Below, piece by piece: positions 24,002 to 30,656 of a stretch of DNA of 37,101 bases. The DNA comes from Pseudomonas sp. S37 (lineage in GTDB: Bacteria; Pseudomonadota; Gammaproteobacteria; Pseudomonadales; Pseudomonadaceae), in contig NZ_JACVZC010000055.1 in the NCBI RefSeq assembly GCF_016658545.1, forward strand, positions 1-37,101, written 5' to 3'. The notes beneath the pieces were generated by a model, which was not told where the DNA came from, did not search any database, and was given only the letters and a program-made list of their open reading frames with translations. Each line of letters opens with the position of its first letter. Position 1 is the first letter of the stretch. The translations under genes and the position numbers were made by a program.

Positions 24002-24637
24002 ATGCAGAAAGAACCTCGTAAGGTCCGTGAGTTTCGCCGTCGCGAACAGGAAATCCTCGATACCGCGCTCAAGCTGTTTCTCGAGCAGGGTGAAGACAGC
24101 GTCACTGTCGAGATGATCGCCGACGCCGTGGGCATCGGCAAAGGCACGATCTACAAGCACTTCAAGTCCAAGGCGGAGATCTACCTGCGCCTGATGCTCG
24201 ACTACGAGCGCGACCTTAACGCGCTGTTGCACTCGGCCGACGTCGACCGCGACAAGGAAGCCCTGTCGCGTGCCTACTTCGAGTTCCGCATGCGCGACCC
24301 GCAACGCTACCGGCTGTTCGACCGCCTTGAAGAAAAGGTGGTCAAGGGCAACCAGGTACCGGAGATGGTCGAGCAACTGCACAGCATCCGCGCCTCCAAC
24401 TTCGACCGCCTGACCCAGCTGATCAAGGGCCGTATCAGCGAAGGCAAGCTCGAAGACGTGCCACCGTACTTCCACTACTGTGCCGCCTGGGCGCTGGTGC
24501 ACGGCGCAGTGGCGCTGTACCACTCGCCGTTCTGGAGCAATGTGCTGGAGGACCAGGAAGGCTTCTTCCAGTTCCTGATGGACATCGGCGTGCGTATGGG
24601 CAACAAGCGCAAACGCGACCCCGAACCGTCGAACTGA
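24002..24637 (+). CDS. TetR-family transcriptional regulator
   Basis: This 211-residue regulator has an N-terminal TetR helix-turn-helix (about residues 14-60: VTVEMIADAVGIGKGTIYKHF, then KAEIYLRLML) and a helical ligand-binding domain. The basic N-terminus MQKEPRKVREFRRREQ is typical. ATG 24002 gives the expected start. A longer reading to 23864 adds 46 residues across the promoter region. It corresponds by position to PA2957 of P. aeruginosa. No divergent gene lies close, so the ligand and targets cannot be inferred. Confidence 0.9.
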   Translation: MQKEPRKVREFRRREQEILDTALKLFLEQGEDSVTVEMIADAVGIGKGTIYKHFKSKAEIYLRLMLDYERDLNALLHSADVDRDKEALSRAYFEFRMRDPQRYRLFDRLEEKVVKGNQVPEMVEQLHSIRASNFDRLTQLIKGRISEGKLEDVPPYFHYCAAWALVHGAVALYHSPFWSNVLEDQEGFFQFLMDIGVRMGNKRKRDPEPSN

Positions 24638-24657
24638 GAAGGCGTTGCACAGGCCTC

Positions 24658-24720
24658 TGTGGGAGCGGCTTTAGCCGCGAACACCGGCGTAGCCGGTGCC
24701 ATCCAGCGCCGTTCCCACAA
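24658..24720. repeat. Single REP, type B, with degenerate partner
   Basis: One copy of the GCGGCTTTAGCCGC REP (about 24661-24680) is followed by its companion hairpin CACCGGC-gta-GCCGGTG. GCGCCGTTCCCAC then pairs imperfectly with the opening GTGGGAGCGGC. It lies between the TetR gene and the moaA-like gene. Confidence 0.75.
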
Positions 24721-24821
24721 CAGCAATGCGGTACTGACATCGGCAATGTGTACAGGGCTTGCAAAAACCTGATTTATGAGTCAGCTTTTGCCAGCCCCCA
24801 TCATCCATGCCGGAGTCATCC

Positions 24822-25790
24822 ATGATCGTCGATCGTCAAGGCAGGCGATTTCGCAACCTGCGGGTCAGCCTGACGGCTGCCTGCAACTACGCCTGCACCT
24901 ACTGCGTACCCGACGGCAAGCGCCTGGTGGCAGCCCAGGATGAGCTCTCGGCAGACGCCTTGGCACGTGGCGTGGCCTACCTGATCGAGGCCGCCGGCAT
25001 CGAGCGCCTGCGTATCACCGGTGGTGAGCCGCTGGTCAGCCCGCGCCTGGATGACTTTCTGGCCGCCGTGGCCAAACTCGACCTCGATGACATCTCGTTG
25101 ACCACCAATGGTCAGCTGTTGGCGCGCAAGTTGCCGCAACTGCACGCGGGTGGTATTCGTCGGCTGAATGTTTCCCTCGACACCCTCGACCCGCAGGCTT
25201 TTCGCCAAATCGCCCGGGGCGGCGACCTGGCCAGTGTGCTGGACGGGATGGCGCAGGCCAGTGCGTTGGGCATGCAGGTGAAGGTGAACATGGTGCCGAT
25301 GCGCGGGCAGAACCTCGACCAGGTGCTGCCGTTGCTGGATTACTGCCTGGAGCGTGGCTTCGAGTTGCGCTTCATCGAGTTGATGCGCATGGGCCACCTG
25401 GCCCGTGACCGCAATGCCTTCCTGCAACAGTTTGTCGGCCTCGACCCACTGCTGACGTTGATCGGCAGCAAGCATGCCTACGCCCGGGTGGATGCGCCGC
25501 TGGATGCTACAGCCATGCGTTACCGCATCCCCGGCAAGGGCCACTTTGGCGTGATTGCAAACGAAAGCGTGCCGTTTTGCCGTACCTGCTCACGGCTGCG
25601 CCTGTCCTCTACGGGCTGGCTACATGGCTGCCTGTCGTCGGGCAACCGGCACTTCGTTGGCGACCTGCTGGAAAAACCGCGTCATCAGGCGCTGCCGGCC
25701 TTGCAACGGTTGCTGGTCAAAGCCCTGGCAGACAAACAGGACCTGGCGTTTTCCGGTGGCGTGACGGTGATGAAAGTGATCGGCGGCTGA
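24822..25790 (+). CDS. MoaA-like radical SAM enzyme (GTP 3',8-cyclase paralogue)
   Basis: This 322-residue protein matches MoaA, which starts molybdopterin synthesis by cyclising GTP. The SAM-cluster motif CNYACTYC (Cys21, 25, 28) is followed by RITGGEP. The second cluster motif is Cys253, Cys256 and Cys270 in FCRTCSRLRLSSTGWLHGC, which also keeps the two Arg used for GTP. The C-terminal Gly-Gly essential in MoaA is present. ATG 24822 has GGAG 6 nt upstream. The ATG at 24807 lacks one. No other moa, moe or mob gene is nearby, so this is probably a second moaA copy. Another role for the paralogue is possible. Confidence 0.85.
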   Translation: MIVDRQGRRFRNLRVSLTAACNYACTYCVPDGKRLVAAQDELSADALARGVAYLIEAAGIERLRITGGEPLVSPRLDDFLAAVAKLDLDDISLTTNGQLLARKLPQLHAGGIRRLNVSLDTLDPQAFRQIARGGDLASVLDGMAQASALGMQVKVNMVPMRGQNLDQVLPLLDYCLERGFELRFIELMRMGHLARDRNAFLQQFVGLDPLLTLIGSKHAYARVDAPLDATAMRYRIPGKGHFGVIANESVPFCRTCSRLRLSSTGWLHGCLSSGNRHFVGDLLEKPRHQALPALQRLLVKALADKQDLAFSGGVTVMKVIGG

Positions 25791-25813
25791 AGCTGGCGCA
25801 AAAGCTGCATCCG

Positions 25814-25833
25814 CCGGCTATTCGCCGGTTTTT
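25814..25833 (+). terminator. Weak rho-independent terminator after the moaA-like gene
   Basis: CCGGC-tattc-GCCGG is followed by five T, 24 nt after the stop. The 5-bp stem is short, so termination is probably partial. Confidence 0.5.
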
Positions 25834-25856
25834 CGTCGCCGGCCACTGGAGGAAAG

Positions 25857-26462
25857 ATGCGTAGCCTGGTCTTGCCGCTGGCGCTGATGGCGCTGGGCGG
25901 CTGCATGAATGTCAGCGATATGGGCGAAGGTGTCCGCTATCACATGAGCGATGCGGGGCTGCTGGACCACAGCGAAACCCGCCGCACCCTGTCGATCCGA
26001 CTGCAGCCGGACTCGTTCATCTTCATTGGCCAGGGCGCGTTCGTGCCGCCGGGCAAGGGGCCCGTGCCGCGGCAGAACGCGGTGGCCGAGCAGGCCTTCA
26101 AGAGCTTTGTCGAGTACTTCCCGCTGGTACGCCGTGCCCAAGGCCCGTTGGGCCTGGAGGAGGCTGTGGCCCAGGCCCGCTCGGTGGGCGCCGACTACGT
26201 GCTGTACACCCGCTTCGCCCGCACCGACGACCGCATCGGCAATGGCGACGAGTGGTATGACGAACAGGCCGTCGACCGCCTGGGCTGGGACAGTGGCGTG
26301 GTGCAGATGATGCTGATCGAAACCAACACCCGTTACCTGATCGACACCGCACGCATTAAAAGCCGTGGCGGTTTGTTGACGTTCCACGACAAAACCCCCG
26401 AGGATTTGCTTGGTGCGCCAATGCGCGAGTACGCTCGTAGCCTTCTGGGCATGAGTGAATGA
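25857..26462 (+). CDS. Lipoprotein, DUF4823 family
   Basis: This 201-residue protein starts with a lipoprotein signal peptide (MRSLVLPLALMALGGC, lipobox LGGC, lipidated Cys16). Met rather than Asp follows the Cys, which favours outer-membrane sorting. The rest resembles the DUF4823 family of short bacterial lipoproteins of unknown role, with FKSFVEYFPLVRR and GADYVLYTRFARTDDR in the middle. GGAGGAAAG directly before the ATG is a strong ribosome site. The next gene begins 10 nt after the stop, so the two are likely co-transcribed. Confidence 0.85.
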   Translation: MRSLVLPLALMALGGCMNVSDMGEGVRYHMSDAGLLDHSETRRTLSIRLQPDSFIFIGQGAFVPPGKGPVPRQNAVAEQAFKSFVEYFPLVRRAQGPLGLEEAVAQARSVGADYVLYTRFARTDDRIGNGDEWYDEQAVDRLGWDSGVVQMMLIETNTRYLIDTARIKSRGGLLTFHDKTPEDLLGAPMREYARSLLGMSE

Positions 26463-26472
26463 GGCAAGCGTG

Positions 26473-27033
26473 ATGAGCGACTCCGGTAAGGCCAACGACC
26501 TTCTGGCGCAGATCCCCAAGGCCAAGGGCCTGCCGCCGGTGCATCTGTGGAACCCGGATTTTTGCGGCGACATCGACATGCGCATCGCCCGCGATGGCAC
26601 TTGGTACTACCTGGGCACGCCGATCGGGCGCAAGCCGATGGTGCGGCTGTTCTCCACCATCATTCGCCGCGATGGCGATGACTATTTCCTGGTCACGCCA
26701 GTGGAGAAGGTCGGCATTCGTGTCGACGATGCGCCGTTCGTGGCGGTGGCGCTGGAGGTGCAGGGGCAGGGCGAGCAGCAGGTGCTGCGCTTTACCAGCA
26801 ATGTCGAGGACCAGGTCGAGGCCGGGCCGGGCAACCCGCTGCGGGTGGTGATCAACCCGGTGACGCAGGAGCCATCGCCGTATGTGCTGATGCGCAGCAA
26901 CCTTGAGGCGCTGATTCACCGCAATGTGTTCTACCAGCTGGTGGAGCTGGCGGTGCCGCGGGAGATTGACGGTGAAGAGTGGCTTGGGGTGTGGAGTGGG
27001 GGCGAGTATTACCCTATTGGGCGTAGTAGCTGA
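26473..27033 (+). CDS. DUF1285 family protein
   Basis: This 186-residue soluble protein belongs to DUF1285: PPVHLWNPDFCGDIDMRI at about 20-38, GTWYYLGTPIGRKPMVRLFS, DYFLVTPVEKVGIRVDDAPF. The family folds as small mixed domains and its function is unknown. ATG 26473 lies after a weak GAGG. A reading from 26455 overlaps the lipoprotein gene. It is often next to the DUF4823 gene in pseudomonads, which suggests a shared role that I cannot name. Confidence 0.85.
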   Translation: MSDSGKANDLLAQIPKAKGLPPVHLWNPDFCGDIDMRIARDGTWYYLGTPIGRKPMVRLFSTIIRRDGDDYFLVTPVEKVGIRVDDAPFVAVALEVQGQGEQQVLRFTSNVEDQVEAGPGNPLRVVINPVTQEPSPYVLMRSNLEALIHRNVFYQLVELAVPREIDGEEWLGVWSGGEYYPIGRSS

Positions 27034-27058
27034 TTTCTTTGTTGCCTGTGCCGGCCTA

Positions 27059-27131
27059 TTCGCGGGTAAACCCGCTCCTACAAGGTACAGCGGAACCCTT
27101 GAAACCTTGTGGGAGCGGGTTTACCCGCGAA
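27059..27131. repeat. REP pair, type A
   Basis: Inverted 24-bp arms at 27059-27082 (CTCCTACA end) and 27108-27131 (TGTGGGAG start) have the GCGGGTAAACCCGC core. The arms differ at one base, T against C. The flanks GAAGAGGCCGG extend the right arm. The pair lies between the DUF1285 and cupin genes. Confidence 0.87.
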
Positions 27132-27241
27132 GAGGCCGGCACAGGCGAAAAATCGGCCCCCTGCTTTTCCCCTGAATTGGCCATTTGTCTTCAGCCCTTC
27201 AGGGCCTAACCTGCAGGCATCTGCCCTCCAGGAAAAAGCCC

Positions 27242-27658
27242 ATGAAACCCCTGTCCATCATTCTTTTCGCCTTGCTCGCCGCCCAGACCCCGGCCTGGGC
27301 CCACAGTGACGTTGCCGACCAGGTCAAGGTCCTGCAGCAACAGCAGCCCTCCAACGCCCCCGGCAAAACCGCCGTCATGCTCACCGTCAGCTACGCCCCC
27401 GGCGAAGCTTCGCCCGCGCACCAGCACCCAGGCGCCGTCATGGCCTACGTACTGGAAGGGGCGGTGGTATCGAAGCTGAATGACGAGCCGCAGAAAACCT
27501 ACAAGGCCGGTGAGTACTGGTACGAAGCACCAGGCACCGTACACAGCGTGTCGCGCAACGCCAGCAAGACCCAGCCAGCCAAGCTGCTGGTCTGGAGCCT
27601 GGTCGATCAGGGGAGCGAAGTCACCATGCCCTACCAGGCAACAGGTTCAGCACGCTAA
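27242..27658 (+). CDS. Periplasmic cupin-domain protein
   Basis: This 138-residue protein has a Sec signal peptide (MKPLSIILFALLAAQTPAWA, cleavage after residue 20). The single cupin domain has metal-binding His60 and His62 in SPAHQHPG, Glu72 in AYVLEGAV and His101 in APGTVHSVS. The mature protein is probably a small periplasmic metal cupin. AGGAAA lies 7 nt before the ATG. Its stop overlaps that of the convergent deaminase-like gene by 4 nt (CTAA), with no terminator between. Confidence 0.88.
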   Translation: MKPLSIILFALLAAQTPAWAHSDVADQVKVLQQQQPSNAPGKTAVMLTVSYAPGEASPAHQHPGAVMAYVLEGAVVSKLNDEPQKTYKAGEYWYEAPGTVHSVSRNASKTQPAKLLVWSLVDQGSEVTMPYQATGSAR

Positions 27659-28920
27659 ACCTCAGCCAGGCGGCTGGATACTGCCTCGATCAACGCCTCA
27701 TCGTGTACCTGGCAAGGCGCAACCTCAACGTTGCTGGTATAGAACGGCGGTAGGCGTTGTGCCAGTTGGGCTACCTCCTTGCCGGTGCAGCCGGCAGGGA
27801 GCACTACGTACTGCAGGCTGGAAGGAAATGACGGTAGCGTGTGTCGTTCTACAGTGGAGCCATATGCCCCCAGAGTCATGACCGCTTCGCTCTCGGCGGG
27901 GTTCGGAAAACGCAACAGGATGAACGTGCAGTGGCGTGGGTGGGGTAGGTAGTGAAGCGCTTCGTCTCGAACAGCCGATTCTTCATCGTTCATCAGTCGC
28001 CAGCGCAACGCAGCGTAACTGCGCGTGGTCTCCATGAAAGCGGTACGTATGGGTGAGCGCTGTTCTGCCCCGGCCAGGCACGCCAGTAGATTGCCGAATG
28101 GGTCCAGCATGGCTACGGCATTACCCGATACGCTCTGCAGGGCAGTGTCCAGCAGCGGTTCGGCCAGTTCAATGCCAGGTATGCGCGGGTTTTCGCTTTT
28201 GACCCGCAGGCTCCACCGGCTCAGGCATTCCAGCGCTTGGCGTACCGTGCTCAAGGCGGGCAGGGTGGCCGGGTCTTTCAGCGCGGAAGGGGCCAAGCCC
28301 GTGCTGCTGCTTTCGTCGTGCACCAGGTTGACACTGGTTTCGAACACCGAACGGGTAAGGCTCAGAGTCGCTGCGTCGATGCATTCGCCAGCGTAGACCG
28401 GCCCGTTCACTGAGCCCACGTAGTCACGCTCCCAGGGGGCGCCGACGGCATAATAACCCCACGTGGCTTGCGCGCGAAGTCGCGGCCCTGCCGGCAGGCT
28501 TGGGAAGTCGAAGCGGCCGTTGTAATTGATACCGGCAAAGCTATCGTGCGCACTTACCGCTACGTTGAAGCCGGCCATGATCAACGCCCCCGCGCACATT
28601 GCACAGGGGTCGAGTGACGTAATGACGGTCAGTTCATGCGTGGGGGGAAGGCCAAGTGCGCGCTGATTGTCATAATACCAGTCGACCAGTTGTCGCTCGC
28701 CGTGTGCTGTCGGGTCATGGAGCCGGTAGGGCGGTTGTGCCTGGCTCCCTGCGAAGGGTTTGAGCACCTGATTGTGCAGGGCGACCAGTACTTTGCCAGT
28801 GGCGTTTTCGATGATGCAGCCGCCCACTGCAAAAGTTCCCTGATGGTCGGCGAGCAGGGCTTGCCGGGCACTGATGGCCACCGCTTGCTGGGCGTTGAGG
28901 GCGAAATCGTTGGCTGACAT
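27655..28920 (-). CDS. Deaminase-like protein with a large C-terminal region
   Basis: This 421-residue protein has the zinc-site motifs of the cytidine/deoxycytidylate deaminase fold near its N-terminus: HGE at residues 73-75 (HxE, catalytic Glu75) and PCAMC at 105-109 (PCxxC). The remaining 300 residues (from about 125) match no domain I recognise. They contain a recurring style of charged and hydrophobic segments but no membrane helix. There is no signal peptide. It could deaminate a free base, nucleoside or a larger substrate. The gene overlaps the cupin stop, and tRNA-Asn with its terminator lies just upstream. By eye it is less GC-biased than neighbours, so it may be acquired. No immunity-like gene or secretion signal is visible. 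Confidence 0.7.
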   Translation of the reverse strand: MSANDFALNAQQAVAISARQALLADHQGTFAVGGCIIENATGKVLVALHNQVLKPFAGSQAQPPYRLHDPTAHGERQLVDWYYDNQRALGLPPTHELTVITSLDPCAMCAGALIMAGFNVAVSAHDSFAGINYNGRFDFPSLPAGPRLRAQATWGYYAVGAPWERDYVGSVNGPVYAGECIDAATLSLTRSVFETSVNLVHDESSSTGLAPSALKDPATLPALSTVRQALECLSRWSLRVKSENPRIPGIELAEPLLDTALQSVSGNAVAMLDPFGNLLACLAGAEQRSPIRTAFMETTRSYAALRWRLMNDEESAVRDEALHYLPHPRHCTFILLRFPNPAESEAVMTLGAYGSTVERHTLPSFPSSLQYVVLPAGCTGKEVAQLAQRLPPFYTSNVEVAPCQVHDEALIEAVSSRLAEV

Positions 28921-28991
28921 GCAGGCTCGTACTCGTCAAAAGGCTTGGACGATACAGTAGCCCTGTGTGCGTGCGTGTAAAGAAAGCCCAT

Positions 28992-29027
28992 AAAAAAACC
29001 TCCAGATGCTCACGCACCTGGAGGTTT
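28992..29027 (-). terminator. Rho-independent terminator of tRNA-Asn
   Basis: On the minus strand, AAACCTCCAG (29027-29018) pairs with CTGGAGGTTT (29006-28997), followed by more T. It lies 8 nt past the tRNA 3' end. Confidence 0.9.
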
Positions 29028-29034
29028 CAGTATT

Positions 29035-29110
29035 TGGCTCCGCGACCTGGACTCGAACCAGGGACCCAATGATTAACAGTCATTTGCTCTACCGACTGAG
29101 CTATCGCGGA
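29035..29110 (-). tRNA. tRNA-Asn (GTT)
   Basis: The 76-nt tRNA is on the minus strand. The acceptor stem TCCGCGA pairs with TCGCGGA, followed by discriminator G and an encoded CCA. The D loop has AGTCGGTAGAGC, the anticodon loop CTGTTAATC gives GTT, and the T arm is CTGGTTCGAGTCCAG. All stems are intact. It lies downstream of the aspartate aminotransferase gene with its own promoter. Confidence 0.98.
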
Positions 29111-29120
29111 ATCTGCGCGT

Positions 29121-29148
29121 ATCTTACTGATTGCCAGGAGGAAGTCAA
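29121..29148 (-). promoter_or_regulatory. Promoter of tRNA-Asn
   Basis: TTGACT (29148-29143) and TAAGAT (29126-29121) on the minus strand are 16 nt apart. The expected start is near 29114, just before the tRNA. Confidence 0.75.
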
Positions 29149-29172
29149 GCCACCCCCTGACAAATCAATCAG

Positions 29173-30369
29173 TTACAACACTTCCACGATGGCCTTGGTG
29201 ACCACGTGGATGTTGCTCTGGTTCAGCGCGGCCACGGCGATACGGCCGGTGTCCAGCGCGTAGATGCCGAAATCGTTCTTCAGGCGGGCGACCTGCTCTA
29301 CGGTCAGGCCCGAGTAGGAGAACATGCCGACCTGGCGGCCGACGAAGCTGAAGTCGCGGTTGGCGCCGTATTCGGCCAGCAGCGAAACCATCTGCTTGCG
29401 CATGCCGTGAATGCGCTCGCGCATTTCGGCCAGTTCGGTTTCCCACATCTGGCGCAGTTCGGCGCTGTTCAGCACGGTGGCAACGATGGTGGCGCCGTGG
29501 GTTGGCGGGTTGGAGTAGGTAGTGCGGATCACGCGCTTGACCTGCGACAGCACGCGGGTGCTTTCGTCCTTGGAGGCAGTGACCACCGACAATGCACCAA
29601 CGCGCTCGCCGTACAGCGAGAACGACTTGGAGAACGAGCTGGAAACGAAGAACTCCAGGCCCGATTCGGCGAACAGGCGCACGGCGAAGGCGTCTTCGGC
29701 GATGCCGTCGCCAAAGCCCTGGTAGGCCATGTCCAGGAACGGCACGTGGCCCTTGGCCTTGACCACTTCCAGCACGTTTTTCCAGTCGTCCAGCGTCAGG
29801 TCGACGCCAGTCGGGTTGTGGCAGCAGGCGTGCAGTACCACGATCGAGCCGGATGGCAGCGCGTTGAGGTCTTCGAGCATGCCGGCGCGGTTGACGTCGT
29901 TGGTCGGCGCATCGTAATAGCGGTAGGTCTGCACCGGGAAACCGGCAGACTCGAACAGCGCGCGGTGGTTTTCCCAGCTCGGGTCGCTGATGGCAACCAC
30001 GGCATTCGGCGAGATACGCTTGAGGAAGTCGGCACCGATCTTCAGTGCACCAGTACCCCCGACGGCCTGCACGGTGACCACGCGGCCAGCAGCCAGCAGT
30101 GGCGATTCGGCGCCGAACAGCAGCTTCTGCACAGCCTGGTCGTAGGTGGCGATACCGTCGATCGGCAGGTAGCCGCGCGAGGCGTGCTGGGCAGCACGCT
30201 GGGTCTCGGCTTCGATCACGGCGCGCAGCAGCGGAATGCGGCCTTCCTCATTGCAGTAAACGCCTACGCCCAGGTTGACCTTGTCGGTACGTGGGTCGGC
30301 GTTGAATGCTTCGTTGAGGCCCAGGATAGGGTCGCGGGGTGCCAGCTCGACAGCGGAAAACAGGCTCAT
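29173..30369 (-). CDS. Aromatic-amino-acid/aspartate aminotransferase (class I PLP)
   Basis: This cytoplasmic PLP enzyme interconverts amino acids and keto acids (aspartate, tyrosine, phenylalanine with 2-oxoglutarate) and resembles E. coli AspC/TyrB. The protein has 398 residues. HACCHNPTGVDL is the cofactor Asn region, FLDMAYQGFGDG holds the Asp, SSSFSKSFSLYGERVG the Schiff-base Lys, and the substrate-binding Arg lies in the C-terminal part. ATG 30369 gives the normal start MSLFSAVELAPRDP. A reading to 30441 adds 24 unlike residues. Which substrate dominates cannot be told from the sequence. Confidence 0.93.
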   Translation of the reverse strand: MSLFSAVELAPRDPILGLNEAFNADPRTDKVNLGVGVYCNEEGRIPLLRAVIEAETQRAAQHASRGYLPIDGIATYDQAVQKLLFGAESPLLAAGRVVTVQAVGGTGALKIGADFLKRISPNAVVAISDPSWENHRALFESAGFPVQTYRYYDAPTNDVNRAGMLEDLNALPSGSIVVLHACCHNPTGVDLTLDDWKNVLEVVKAKGHVPFLDMAYQGFGDGIAEDAFAVRLFAESGLEFFVSSSFSKSFSLYGERVGALSVVTASKDESTRVLSQVKRVIRTTYSNPPTHGATIVATVLNSAELRQMWETELAEMRERIHGMRKQMVSLLAEYGANRDFSFVGRQVGMFSYSGLTVEQVARLKNDFGIYALDTGRIAVAALNQSNIHVVTKAIVEVL

Positions 30370-30451
30370 TGTTACTTCGGCTCTGATTGGAGAGTGATAG
30401 GGCGTACACGCTCCAGCCGAATGCACTGAAGCGGTGCACAAACGGGGAGTC

Positions 30452-30473
30452 AGTATAGTGATACCGACCGGTC
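30452..30473 (-). promoter_or_regulatory. Candidate promoter and palindrome for the aminotransferase gene
   Basis: On the minus strand CTATACT (TATACT at 30457-30452) fits a sigma70 or sigmaS -10. The -35 position is occupied by the palindrome GACCGGTC (30473-30466) instead of a -35 box. The expected leader is about 75 nt. Confidence 0.45.
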
Positions 30474-30504
30474 ACCGCGACACTCTGGCGCAGCTTTTGC
30501 GGCG

Positions 30505-30534
30505 ATTTGCGCAAATATTTTTTGACCATTGGTC
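30505..30534. promoter_or_regulatory. Two palindromes in the aminotransferase-uvrB gap
   Basis: A perfect 12-bp palindrome, ATTTGCGCAAAT, lies at 30505-30516, and GACCA-t-TGGTC at 30524-30534. They lie between divergent genes and could be operators for either. I do not recognise the proteins. Confidence 0.4.
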
Positions 30535-30615
30535 TAATTGCCCGGTCCACCGTAATACCCGTTCACAGCTGTGCCTTGAAAGCGCCCCCCGGCGGGCGCA
30601 TTTGGGTATAGACTA

Positions 30616-30631
30616 CTGGCTAAATTTACAG
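30616..30631 (+). promoter_or_regulatory. LexA-like SOS box upstream of uvrB
   Basis: CTGGCTAAATTTACAG fits CTG-N10-CAG with an AT-rich centre, 25 nt before the uvrB ATG and just downstream of TATAGA (30607-30612). uvrB is an SOS gene in E. coli, so LexA control is likely. Confidence 0.65.
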
Positions 30632-30656
30632 TTGCTGCAGCACCGCGAGGTCCGTC

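Noticed and set aside
29206..30429. Plus-strand frame of 407 codons opposite the aminotransferase
   Set aside because: Shadow frame. The minus-strand product has the full set of PLP residues.
30582..30599. GCGCCC...GGGCGC hairpin before uvrB as a terminator
   Set aside because: No T-tract follows, and no rightward gene precedes it.
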